A stretch of DNA of 64,000 nucleotides from Hyphomicrobiales bacterium (GTDB lineage: Bacteria; Pseudomonadota; Alphaproteobacteria; Rhizobiales; Xanthobacteraceae), in the NCBI GenBank assembly GCA_009377755.1, contig WHTM01000018.1, positions 26,204 through 90,203 of the forward strand. Direction: 5' to 3'. The notes under the pieces are model-generated. The model ran no database searches. It saw only the letters and a program-made list of their open reading frames with translations, and was not told the origin of the DNA. This document shows, in pieces, positions 52,515-60,743 of this stretch. Each line of letters begins with the position of its first letter. Positions within the stretch are counted from its first letter, which is position 1. The position numbers and the translations under genes are program-made.

Positions 52515-53513
52515 TCAGGAAGGCACCGATGCCAACGTCTTCGGGTCCGCTTGTTTGCCCGATGACGCACGCCACTGACGAATCCGCTCCGGAATGCCCA
52601 TCAAGCCGAAAGGCAGATAGAGGATCGTCAGCACATAGACTGCGCCCAGCACATACTGCCACCAGGGAACCAGCGTGCTGAGATATTCGCGCAGGCCGAA
52701 CACGATGAAGGAGCCGATGACCCCGCCGACCAGCGTCCCCGCGCCGCCGAGCACCGCCATCAGCAGCGCGTCCACCGAGGTGGTCAGCACGACGTTCTCC
52801 GGGCTGACGATGCCGGCGGTGTGCGCCCACAGCACGCCGGACAGTCCGCCGAACCCGCCGGCGATGATGAACGCGATGTATTTGTGCAGCCAAGTATTGT
52901 AGCCGAGGATCTGCATGCGCAGCTCGCGCTCACGGATTCCTGCCAAGCTTCGCCCGAACGGGGACTGTACCAGGACGTACATGGCGAGCAGCGACAGGGC
53001 GAACAAGAAGAACACCACATAGAAGAACGTGACGTCGTGCCCGAGGTCGAGGCCGGCGAATTTCGGCTTGACCCGCAGATTGATGCCGTTGTCGCCGCCG
53101 GTCAGCGAGTTCCACCGGTAGGCCAGTCCCCACACGCATTGCCCGAGCGCCAGCGTGATCATCAGGAAGTAGACGCCGGTCGCGCGAATGGCGAGCAGGC
53201 CGAAGACCGCCGCCAGCGCCGCGCCGACCAGCATCCCGAACAGGATGACCAGCCAGAAATCCATGCCCAGCCCGAACTGATAGGTCGTCGCCAGGATCGC
53301 GGTCGCATAGGCGCCGACGCCGAGATAGGCGGCCTGACCGAGCGAGGCGAGACCGGTGTAGCCGAGCAGGATGTCGAGGCTCATCACCAGGATCGCGAAG
53401 GCGAGCGCCCGCGTGCTCAACAGAATCACGAACGAGTTGGTGTTGGGAACGATCACCGCGAGCGCCCCGAGGGCGACGACGACCATCAGGATTTTGATCT
53501 GTTGGCTGGTCAT
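52515..53513 (-). CDS. livM: HAAT ABC transporter permease, LivM type (second system)
   Basis: A 332-residue permease of normal LivM length with about nine TM segments; GYTGLASLGQAAYLGVGAYA and AVLGGAGTLVGGVIGSFIV are diagnostic. It lies 10 bp after the livH stop and 37 bp before the receptor start. Unlike the first system's LivM it has no extra C-terminal helices. Confidence 0.94.
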   Translation of the reverse strand: MTSQQIKILMVVVALGALAVIVPNTNSFVILLSTRALAFAILVMSLDILLGYTGLASLGQAAYLGVGAYATAILATTYQFGLGMDFWLVILFGMLVGAALAAVFGLLAIRATGVYFLMITLALGQCVWGLAYRWNSLTGGDNGINLRVKPKFAGLDLGHDVTFFYVVFFLFALSLLAMYVLVQSPFGRSLAGIRERELRMQILGYNTWLHKYIAFIIAGGFGGLSGVLWAHTAGIVSPENVVLTTSVDALLMAVLGGAGTLVGGVIGSFIVFGLREYLSTLVPWWQYVLGAVYVLTILYLPFGLMGIPERIRQWRASSGKQADPKTLASVPS

Positions 53514-53523
53514 CGGTGCACGC

Positions 53524-54387
53524 TCATTCCCGTCCGAACAGGCCCGTCGGCTTGACGGCCAGGATCAGGGCCATCGGTGCGTACAGGGTGAAGTATGAAA
53601 TCTCCGGGAACAGGGCCTTGCCGAAGTTGTCCGCAAGCCCCACCAGCAGCGCGCCGATTGCCGCGCCGCCGAGGCTTCCCATGCCGCCGATGATCACCAC
53701 CGCGAAAGCGAGCGGCAGGATCTCGAAATCCAATCCGGGATAGACGCCGAGAAAGGCGCCGCCGATCACGCCGCCCAGCGCCGCCAGAAACGCGCCGAGG
53801 GAGAAGATCATCATGGAGATGCGCGAGGTGTCGATGCCGACCCCGCGCGCCATCTGCGCGTCGTCGACAGTCGCCCGCACCTGCGCGCCCAGGCGGGTCT
53901 TTTCCATCGCCAGCCACAGCACGATGCCGATCGCCAGCGCGGTGGCGATCATGAACACCCGGTACAGCGGCAGAAACAGGCCGGCGAACTCGACGCTCTC
54001 GGTCAAGGCCTGGGGCGGATTGATATCGAAGTTGTTTCCGGTCCAGATGTCCAGTGCCGCCTGCTGGAACAGGAAGGCGAAGCCGACCGTCAGCAAGACC
54101 TGCCGCAGCGGATCGAAGCCCAAAGGCCGCAGGAAGATGCGTTCCATCAGCAGGCCGACGACCGCGATGGTCAGTGCCGCGACCGGGATCGCCAGCGCCC
54201 AGGAGCCGGTGGTCCAGATCACGGTGAGCGCGACATAACCACCCAGCAGGAAGTACGAGCCGTGCGCGAGGTTGACGATCCGCATCACGCCGAAAATCAG
54301 CGAGAGGCCGGCGCCCAGGAGGAACAGCAGGGCGCCGTAGGAAATCCCGTTGAAGGTCTGTATGACCCAGAAATTCAGACTGTCCAT
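53524..54387 (-). CDS. livH: HAAT ABC transporter permease, LivH type (second system)
   Basis: A 287-residue permease and first gene of the second HAAT operon. MDSLNFWVIQTFNGISYGAL begins the protein; FGVMRIVNLAHGSYFLLGGY and VVIIGGMGSLGGAAIGALL are LivH signatures. GGCGGGA directly precedes ATG 54387. About eight TM segments are visible. The operon promoter should be within 54388-54528. Confidence 0.94.
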   Translation of the reverse strand: MDSLNFWVIQTFNGISYGALLFLLGAGLSLIFGVMRIVNLAHGSYFLLGGYVALTVIWTTGSWALAIPVAALTIAVVGLLMERIFLRPLGFDPLRQVLLTVGFAFLFQQAALDIWTGNNFDINPPQALTESVEFAGLFLPLYRVFMIATALAIGIVLWLAMEKTRLGAQVRATVDDAQMARGVGIDTSRISMMIFSLGAFLAALGGVIGGAFLGVYPGLDFEILPLAFAVVIIGGMGSLGGAAIGALLVGLADNFGKALFPEISYFTLYAPMALILAVKPTGLFGRE

Positions 54388-54528
54388 TCCCGCCAAATCC
54401 TCCCCACCGTGGGATTTTTTCGCCAGCTTACTTGGGGAATTGTTCCGCCGATACGTTTCACAAGGCCGCAGCGGCACAAATATTCGGCACCCCATCGCAC
54501 GCTACGCATCCCTCCAGCGCGCTACGCT

Positions 54529-54655
54529 GTCGTCCGCGAAAGCGGGGACCCATACCACAATTCTCTCGATAGACATGTGGCTATCGGTCCCGGCTCTCGC
54601 GGAGCTTGTGCTCGGGCCGCGCGGGGCGCGGACCCGAGTGCTCGGCCAGGACGAC
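54529..54655. repeat. GTCGTCC...GGACGAC repeat running into the CocE gene
   Basis: Starts GTCGTCCGCGAAAGCGGGGA and ends CTCGGCCAGGACGAC, with GGGACCCATA opposite TATCGGTCCC. Its right part encodes about the last 24 residues and the stop of the CocE/NonD hydrolase. Confidence 0.85.
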
Positions 54656-56479
54656 AGCTGCGGAACGTGCCAAGTGTGTTGCGCGTCCGCGCGCCGTGTT
54701 CGTCTTCGCGGCGGGGATCACCGGCAGCAGCAGATACGGCGCCTGGTTGCGCGCGAAATGCAGCGTCGTCGTGCCGGCGAAGATCTCCGGCGGCCGGTCG
54801 CCCGGATCGTCGTGCAGGAACGGCCCGCAGCCCTTCAGCTCATTCTTGAAGTTGGACAGCTTGCCGCCGCTGGCACCGCCGTACTCGTAGTCCTTGCCGC
54901 GGATCGTCACGCCGATGCGGTAGCCGGCCGGCACCACGATCGACGTCGGCCAGATCTCGATGTCGAGCTCGACGGCCTGACCGGGCTTGAGCGGCTGTTT
55001 CGTGTCGTGGGTGTGATAGGGGCGGTACTGCGTCGACAGCTTCTTGTCGAGCTTGCGGTGCGAGGCGCGCAGCCACCCTTGCGCGATCGGCGTGTGCGGG
55101 TCGATCGCGCCCTGGAACACGATCTCCTTGAGGTCGCCGGTGAACACGCGCAGCACGATGAAGACGTCCGCGTCGGTGGTTGACGACGATGCGAACAGCT
55201 TGAGCGCCGAGGGTCCGGTGATCTCGGTCTCTGCTTCGACCGGCGGGGTGAGGAAGGTCGCGCCGTCGCCCGTGGCGGCAAAGCTCAGGGCCGCCTTCTT
55301 CGCCGGACGCGCCGGCGACAGCGTGCCGTTCGCTGGATCGAGATAGAGCTTGGTCCATTGCGTGCGCTTGAGCGGCCATTCGTTCTCCGCGCGCGCGACG
55401 AACTTGTCGATGTGCCGCACCTGCAGCAGCACCTTCGGCTGCTTCGACCAGCCCGTGTCCTTGCCGTGCAGAAAGAAATCGAAGAACCGCTTCTGCTGCT
55501 CGCGGCCGTAGTCGGTGTAGAAATGCGTCCAATGCTCGATGCCGTGCGCCTCGAGCCACTTGTCCTTCGAAGCGGCGCGCACGAAGCCTTCGAAATTGCC
55601 GCGCGGGTGCAGGCCCTGGCCGCCCCAGTTGGCGGCTGAGAACAGCGGCGTTTTGATCTTCGACCACACCGGCGAACGATCGCGATGGTATTTGTCATCG
55701 AGCGGATGGGCGCGAATCTCCGCGCCGAATTCCGCGCGGTTCTTGGCGAGCTGTTCTTCCGGCAACGATTCCGAGCCGCACACCGGTTCGCCGTGCACGC
55801 GCGAACGGCCGCCGCGTTCGCCGGCGCCGTATTGCACGGTCTTGACCTGCATGTCGTACCAATTCTCCCAGAACGACGAGAGGATGCCGCCGTGGTGCGT
55901 CATGTCGCGGTACCAGTCGGCCGAGCCCTCCCAGATGCACATAGCGGCGAGATGTGGCGGCTGCAGCGAGGCCACGTGCCACTGGTTCATGGCATAGTAA
56001 GAGATGCCGTTGAGCCCGACCTTGCCGTTCGACCACTCTTGCCGGCCGGCCCATTCGATGCAGTCGTAGAAGTCCTTGGTTTCGCGCGGGGAAAAATGAT
56101 CAATGAAACCGGGCGAGCAGCCGGCGCCGCGCGAGTCGACGCGCACGCAGACGTAGTCGTGCGGCACCCATTTCTCCGGATCGACCACCTCCCAGCTCTG
56201 GTACAGATTGCTGGACCCGGCCGTCACGTCGGGGTGCGTCTCGGCCATGCGCTGCCACGCGCTCGGGTAGCCGTCCTGGAAGGCGAGGCCCTTGGCGTAA
56301 GGTCCGTAGCTGACGATGACCGGATAGCGGCCCTTGAACACGGGGCGGAACACGTCGGCGCGCAGGACGAGGCCGTCGTCCATGGCGATCGGAACGTCCC
56401 AATCGATGCGCATGCCGTCGCGGACTTCGCTGCGGAAATCCGAGGCCGGCGCCGCGCGTGCAGCGGCCGATTTCGCCAT
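54581..56479 (-). CDS. CocE/NonD-family X-Pro dipeptidyl-peptidase-like hydrolase
   Basis: A 632-residue alpha/beta hydrolase with the C-terminal jelly-roll domain of the family. The nucleophile is Ser160 in LNGISYY, DSRGAGCSPG lies upstream (115-124), and the C-terminal domain around AVELDIEIWPTSIVVPAGYR is diagnostic. Members cleave esters, amides or cocaine-like substrates. ATG 56479 has GGGAGGATCGC before it. The final Arg/Pro/His-rich ~24 residues come from a palindromic repeat. A palindromic operator-like site lies 109 bp upstream of the start. Confidence 0.9.
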   Translation of the reverse strand: MAKSAAARAAPASDFRSEVRDGMRIDWDVPIAMDDGLVLRADVFRPVFKGRYPVIVSYGPYAKGLAFQDGYPSAWQRMAETHPDVTAGSSNLYQSWEVVDPEKWVPHDYVCVRVDSRGAGCSPGFIDHFSPRETKDFYDCIEWAGRQEWSNGKVGLNGISYYAMNQWHVASLQPPHLAAMCIWEGSADWYRDMTHHGGILSSFWENWYDMQVKTVQYGAGERGGRSRVHGEPVCGSESLPEEQLAKNRAEFGAEIRAHPLDDKYHRDRSPVWSKIKTPLFSAANWGGQGLHPRGNFEGFVRAASKDKWLEAHGIEHWTHFYTDYGREQQKRFFDFFLHGKDTGWSKQPKVLLQVRHIDKFVARAENEWPLKRTQWTKLYLDPANGTLSPARPAKKAALSFAATGDGATFLTPPVEAETEITGPSALKLFASSSTTDADVFIVLRVFTGDLKEIVFQGAIDPHTPIAQGWLRASHRKLDKKLSTQYRPYHTHDTKQPLKPGQAVELDIEIWPTSIVVPAGYRIGVTIRGKDYEYGGASGGKLSNFKNELKGCGPFLHDDPGDRPPEIFAGTTTLHFARNQAPYLLLPVIPAAKTNTARGRATHLARSAAVVLAEHSGPRPARPEHKLRESRDR

Positions 56480-56587
56480 GCGATCCTCCCTCTCGCCCCC
56501 GGTTGCGTCCGGCTTATCGACGTATCGCACGAGCGGCTAGGGTACTGCGGTGCCCTCTCCAGCCAAATAATATGCCTTGAGGAGGGG

Positions 56588-56606
56588 CATTAGAATTTCT
56601 AATGCA
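56588..56606. promoter_or_regulatory. Perfect operator-like palindrome upstream of the CocE gene
   Basis: GCATTAGAA-T-TTCTAATGC: perfect 9-bp arms around a single base, in an AT-rich island upstream of the hydrolase start (56479). The arm GCATTAGAA recurs at 62775-62783 between the LysR gene and the M24 gene, so the same regulator may act at both. Confidence 0.6.
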
Positions 56607-56682
56607 AACGCTGACGCGTCCGGGCTAAGAATTTATTCATATCGTTGTTGACGCGGGCATTGCCCTAGGATTATAGTCGTGA

Positions 56683-57010
56683 CATCCCGCCCCATCCGAG
56701 GGGCGTCTCATGAGCGTCGCGAGACGTGGGGCGGGATGCGGTGGCCGGTTGCGGCGCAGGACGTGGCGCCCGGCCGGAGGCCCAAGCTGCGATGATCCGG
56801 CTCACCGGCCGTGGGTCACCAGCGGAGGATACCAAGTTGGCCACCCGTGCCAGGGTGTCTGTCCTCCGGGGTTGTCGCGGAGCAAGCCTCAAACACCGCG
56901 CGCGGAGCGCCGGGTGACCGGCTGCCTCGCGGTGACTTTGCCTGTGTGCTTGTTTAACAACCGCACACGGGGCCGTGGGCGTGGCCAACGCCCGGCGTTC
57001 CGCGCGCCCT
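56683..57010. ncRNA. Highly structured repeat-like or RNA-like region
   Basis: Within the 800-bp gene-free region, 56683-56738 forms a perfect 12-bp stem CATCCCGCCCCA / TGGGGCGGGATG enclosing CGTCTC / GAGACG. Further stems follow: GGAGGATA with TGTCCTCC, and TGTGTGC with GCACACGG around 56945-56980. The composition is unlike coding DNA and no frame is convincing. It could be a structured RNA or a long repeat element that I cannot name. Confidence 0.4.
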
Positions 57011-57085
57011 CGGACCGGGGGCAAACAGGAATGCAAGCATAGCTCGGGGGCGCAACGCCTCGCGAGAACGATGTCGTTTGCGGCG

Positions 57086-57262
57086 CCATTGCGAGGACCG
57101 CGAGCCCAGAGCGGAGCGAAGGGCGAAGCGGGACGAAGCAATCCAGCCTTCGCTGCGGTCTCTCGTCATTGCGAGGCGGCGCAGCCGCCGAAGCAATCCA
57201 GGGCGGGGACAACATGACTGGATTGCTTCGCCCTTCGCTACGCTTTGGGCTCGCAATGACGA
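57086..57262. repeat. Cluster of ATTGCGAGG / GAAGCAATCCAG repeats
   Basis: Three partial or complete units of the family at 22309: ATTGCGAGG ... GAAGCAATCCAG (57088-57146), CGTCATTGCGAGGCGGCGCA ... GAAGCAATCCAG (to 57201), and CTGGATTGCTTCG ... CGCAATGACG in opposite orientation (57218-57262). Confidence 0.8.
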
Positions 57263-57294
57263 TGCGTCATACAGCGGCGCGCACCGATGGTTGC

Positions 57295-58203
57295 CTACCG
57301 CCGCCGTTTCCGGCGCCGCCGCTTGAACCCCGCCATAGTCTCCAGCACCGCGCACACCGCCGCCGTGTCGTGCGTGGCGTGGCCGGTCGACAGCGTCGCC
57401 GCGTAGACCGGGATGGTGGCGCTGAACAGCGGCGTCGGGCAGCCGAGCGAGGCGGCGTATCCGCCGATCACCGCCATGTCCTTCTGCCAGACCTTGTTCT
57501 TCATCGTCGCTGGGCTGTAGCGGTTTTTCACCATCATCGGTGCGCGCAGTTCGAACACACGCGAATTGCCGGCGCCGATGGTGACCAACTCCAGGATGCG
57601 CTTCGGGTCGAGCCCGGCCTTCATCCCCAGCACCATGGCCTCGGCGCTGGCGACATTGTGGATCGCGACCAGGAGGTTGGCCACGTACTTCATGCGGCTG
57701 CCGTTGCCGAATTCGCCGAGATCGTGCATCGCCCGCGAGAAGCCGGCGAACATCGGCTTGAGCGTACGGATACTGCGGCTGTCGCCGCTCGCATAGATTA
57801 CGATGTCCTTGACGGCGGCTTGCGATCCCGTCCCGCTCACCGGACAGTCGAGCGTTATGTGCCCGGCCTTGCTGAGCGCCCGCTCCGCCACAAGCTTGTC
57901 ATCCAAGGTGAAGGTGCTCGCCTCGACGACGATGCGGCGCGGCACGCGCGCGGCGACGATCGCGGCAACGGTTGCCTCCAGAGCGGAGGGACTCGGCAGG
58001 CTGGTGATGACGGTCGGCGTGGCCTTGGCGAGATCCGCCATGCTCGCGGCGATCTCGACGCCGACCCGCGCCGCCTGACGCCGCGCGGATGCCTTGATGT
58101 CATAGCCGATCACGCGCCAGCCGGCCTTGACCAGATTGCGGGCGAACGAACCGCCCATGATGCCGAGGCCGACCACCCCGACAATATTCTTCCCGCGCGC
58201 CAT
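57295..58203 (-). CDS. NAD(P)-dependent 3-hydroxyisobutyrate-dehydrogenase-family oxidoreductase
   Basis: A 302-residue beta-hydroxyacid dehydrogenase. The Rossmann motif is GVVGLGIMGGSFARNL (about 9-24), followed by CPVSGTGSQA (substrate-binding loop) and the catalytic Lys in GSRMKYVANLL. The C-terminus is a very basic tail (KRRRRKRRR). It is divergent from a second, different member of the same family at 58560 with a tandem repeat between them. The substrate is unknown. Confidence 0.9.
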   Translation of the reverse strand: MARGKNIVGVVGLGIMGGSFARNLVKAGWRVIGYDIKASARRQAARVGVEIAASMADLAKATPTVITSLPSPSALEATVAAIVAARVPRRIVVEASTFTLDDKLVAERALSKAGHITLDCPVSGTGSQAAVKDIVIYASGDSRSIRTLKPMFAGFSRAMHDLGEFGNGSRMKYVANLLVAIHNVASAEAMVLGMKAGLDPKRILELVTIGAGNSRVFELRAPMMVKNRYSPATMKNKVWQKDMAVIGGYAASLGCPTPLFSATIPVYAATLSTGHATHDTAAVCAVLETMAGFKRRRRKRRR

Positions 58204-58244
58204 TCACCGACTCCCCATGCTGCTGCCATTGGCGCGCCACCCTA

Positions 58245-58469
58245 ACGCATGATCCCGAAAAGTGGGAACCGGTTTTTCGGACAAGGTCATGCGTAAACAA
58301 AACGCATGATCCCGAAAAGTGGGAACCGGTTTTCGGATAAGATCATGCGTAAACAAAACGCATAATCCCGAAAAGTGGGAACCGGTTTTTCGGACAAGGT
58401 CATGCGTAAACAAAACGCATGATCCCGAAAAGTGGGAACCGTTTTCGGATAAGGTCATGCGTAAACAAA
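58245..58469. repeat. Four tandem copies of a ~56-bp hairpin repeat
   Basis: Units begin at 58245, 58302, 58358 and 58415. Each reads ACGCATGATCCCGAAAAGTG ... CCGGTTTTTCGGACAAGGTC and ends ATGCGTAAACAAA, so ACGCATGA pairs with TCATGCGT and CCGAAAA with TTTTCGG. Copies differ at few positions. They fill the divergent spacer between two dehydrogenase genes. Confidence 0.95.
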
Positions 58470-58559
58470 GCAGCTTCCGCCACACGAGCTGATCGCCTAT
58501 CGTTTACGCCCGGACAATGCACGGCGTCACGGAGCGTCCGCACGGGGAGGAAGCAGCAC

Positions 58560-59444
58560 ATGAAAATCGGAATCGCCGGTCTGGGCCGCATGGCCGCCGC
58601 CATCGGGGCGCGGCTGATCGACCAGGGGCACACGCTGATGGTCTGGAACCGCACGCCGGAGAAGACCACGCCGCTCGCGGCCATGGGCGCGAAGGTCGCG
58701 GGTTCGCCGGCCGAGGTGGCAGGCGCCTCCGACGTTATCATCACCATCCTGACCGACGCCGCGGCGATTGATGCGGTCTACGGCGGCGGCAACGGACTGC
58801 TGAGCGGCAACGTCGCCGGCAAACTGTTCATCGACATGAGCACGGTGCGGCCGGAAACCGAGGTCGCGCTCGCCAAGAGGGTGCGTGAGAAGGGCGCCGC
58901 GCTGGTCGACTGCCCGGTCGGCGGGTCGGTCGTGCCGGCGCGCGACGGCAAGCTGTTCGGCTTCATGGGCGCGGAGCCCGCGGACGCCGAGCGGGCGAAG
59001 CCAGTCCTTGATCAGCTCTGCCGGCGGCTCGAACATTGCGGGCCGGTCGGCTCGGGCGCGCTGATGAAGCTCGCCATCAACCTGCCGCTGATCGTCGCCT
59101 GGCAATCCTTCGGCGAGGCCTTCGCGCTGTGCCGCGACCTCGGCTTCACGCCGGAGCGGCTGGTCGACATCTTCGCCGACACCAACGGCGCCAACAATGC
59201 GTTCCGCGGGCGGGCGTCGAAGATCGCGACGATCATGACCGGCGGCGATGCGGGCGAGGTGACGTTCTCGCTCGCCAACGCCCAGAAGGACGCCCGCACC
59301 ATGGCGGAGGAGGGCAAGGCGCGCGGGCTCGAACTGCCGCTGATCGAACGGTCGATCGCCTGCTTCGGCGAGGCCATTGCCGCAGGGTGGGGCGTGGCCG
59401 ACGGGTCGAGCCAGCCGGTCTACTGGGCCAAGCGCGGCAAGTAG
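58560..59444 (+). CDS. NAD(P)-dependent 3-hydroxyisobutyrate-dehydrogenase-family oxidoreductase (second)
   Basis: A 294-residue beta-hydroxyacid dehydrogenase: MKIGIAGLGRMAAAIGARL, substrate loop DCPVGGSVVPARDG, and catalytic Lys in GALMKLAINLP. ATG 58560 has GGGGAGGAA 7-8 nt upstream; the longer frame upstream enters the tandem repeat. It starts a probable four-gene unit with the GlcG-like, GST and Gfo/Idh genes, which suggests oxidation of a hydroxy-acid intermediate. Confidence 0.92.
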   Translation: MKIGIAGLGRMAAAIGARLIDQGHTLMVWNRTPEKTTPLAAMGAKVAGSPAEVAGASDVIITILTDAAAIDAVYGGGNGLLSGNVAGKLFIDMSTVRPETEVALAKRVREKGAALVDCPVGGSVVPARDGKLFGFMGAEPADAERAKPVLDQLCRRLEHCGPVGSGALMKLAINLPLIVAWQSFGEAFALCRDLGFTPERLVDIFADTNGANNAFRGRASKIATIMTGGDAGEVTFSLANAQKDARTMAEEGKARGLELPLIERSIACFGEAIAAGWGVADGSSQPVYWAKRGK

Positions 59445-59477
59445 CCGCCGTTCGCGCATTGCAATCAAGGAGTCGTC

Positions 59478-59921
59478 ATGTCCGTTGTCACCCTCGCCCA
59501 AGCTTCCACCATCGTCGATGCCGCGCTGAAGAAGGCGCGGGAGATGAACACGCACCCGATGACGGTCGCGGTGCTCGATGCCGGCGGCCACCTCGTCGCC
59601 TTCAAGCGCGAGGACGCGTCCGGCATCCTCCGCTACGACATCGCCTACGGCAAAGCCTGGGGTGCGCTCGGCATGGGCTTCGGCACGCGCACGCACTTCG
59701 ACCGCGCGGCGCGCCAGGGCGTGTTCTATACCGCGCTCGCATCGATCAGCGGCGGACGGCTGGTGCCGGTGCCGGGCGGCGTGCTGATCCGCGATGCCAA
59801 TGGTCATGTCATCGGGGCGGTGGGGATCTCCGGCGACGTCTCCGACAAGGACGAAACCTGCGCGGTGGCCGGCATCGAGGCCGCCGGCCTCAAGGCCGAT
59901 CCCGGCGCAGCCGGGGCATGA
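59478..59921 (+). CDS. GlcG/HbpS-family (DUF336) protein
   Basis: A 147-residue small domain, MSVVTLAQASTIVDAALKKA followed by PMTVAVLDAGGHLVAFKRED and GGVLIRDANGHVIGAVGISG, the DUF336 hallmarks. Members bind haem or act as accessory proteins in glycolate and diol utilisation. AAGGAG lies 6-7 nt before the ATG. The following gene begins 12 bp later. Confidence 0.9.
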   Translation: MSVVTLAQASTIVDAALKKAREMNTHPMTVAVLDAGGHLVAFKREDASGILRYDIAYGKAWGALGMGFGTRTHFDRAARQGVFYTALASISGGRLVPVPGGVLIRDANGHVIGAVGISGDVSDKDETCAVAGIEAAGLKADPGAAGA

Positions 59922-59933
59922 CGGGGGCGGATC

Positions 59934-60599
59934 ATGACGCTGAAGCTGTTTTCGTTCTGGCGGTCGATCGCCACGTTCCGCGTGCGCATCGCGCTCAATC
60001 TCAAGGGCGTCGTGCCCGACGAGCTTGTCTTTGTCGATCTGCTCAAGGGACAGCAACGTCAGGACGCCTTCCGCGCCGTCAATCCGCAGATGCTGCTCCC
60101 CGCTCTGGACGACGGCGACGGGCCGGTGATGTTCCAGTCGATGGCGATCATGGAATACCTGGAGGAGACCCATCCGCAGCCGCCGCTGCTTCCGCGCGAT
60201 CCGCGCGGACGGGCACGGGTGCGGGGGCTGTGCCAGATCGCCATCTCCGACGCGCATCCGATGTCGGTGCCGCGGGTGCGCAACTATCTCACGCAGGAGC
60301 TGAAGCTTGATCAGCAACAACTGCTGACCTGGGTTCGCCATTGGCAGAACGAAGCACTTCGGGCGTATGAGACGCACCTGACGAGCGGGGTGGGAACCGG
60401 CCGCTATTGCCATGGCGATGCGATCACGCTCGCCGACATCTGCCTGGTGGGGCAGGCGGTGGGCTCGGGCTTCTTCGATGTCGAGGTCAAAGCCTATCCG
60501 ACGGTTTCGCGCATCGTCGACGCCTGCCTGGAGAACGAGGCCTTCGCCAGGGCGCATCCGCTCAAGCAGCCGGGCGCCCCGGCGTCGGTGTCGCATTGA
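59934..60599 (+). CDS. Maleylacetoacetate-isomerase-like glutathione S-transferase
   Basis: A 221-residue zeta-class-like GST. The start SFWRSIATFRVRIALNLKGV resembles the zeta motif SSCSYRVRIALNLKG but with SIAT replacing the SSCS active site. MLLPALDDGDGPVMFQSMAI is the glutathione loop, and DAITLADICLVGQAVGSGFF is the C-terminal N-cap. The enzyme isomerises maleylacetoacetate or maleylpyruvate in aromatic catabolism. It lies 12 bp after the GlcG-like gene. Confidence 0.85.
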   Translation: MTLKLFSFWRSIATFRVRIALNLKGVVPDELVFVDLLKGQQRQDAFRAVNPQMLLPALDDGDGPVMFQSMAIMEYLEETHPQPPLLPRDPRGRARVRGLCQIAISDAHPMSVPRVRNYLTQELKLDQQQLLTWVRHWQNEALRAYETHLTSGVGTGRYCHGDAITLADICLVGQAVGSGFFDVEVKAYPTVSRIVDACLENEAFARAHPLKQPGAPASVSH

Positions 60600-60613
60600 A
60601 CTCAGCCGTGTAC

Positions 60614-60728
60614 GTGTCCCGGGCGCAGCGCAGCACGAAGTGGTGCGCTGCAGAACCGGGACCGTTACGGTCTGGAACGGTCCCGGCTTTGCGCTGCAGC
60701 GTTGCACGCTGCAGCGCGGCCGGGACAC
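60614..60728. repeat. Double-hairpin repeat with GTGTCCCGG / CCGGGACAC ends, copy 2
   Basis: GTGTCCCGGGCGCAGCGCAG ... GGAACGGTCCCGG ... GGCCGGGACAC. Same design as 8394-8547: two palindromes joined by CCGGGACCGT and ACGGTCCCGG-like linkers, with different arms. It occupies nearly all of the 144-bp spacer between the GST and Gfo/Idh genes. Confidence 0.85.
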
Positions 60729-60743
60729 GCAAGAGGTGAGGTG

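Noticed and set aside
58245..58469. CRISPR array
   Set aside because: Direct repeats occur, but the units are contiguous hairpins without variable spacers and there are no cas genes.
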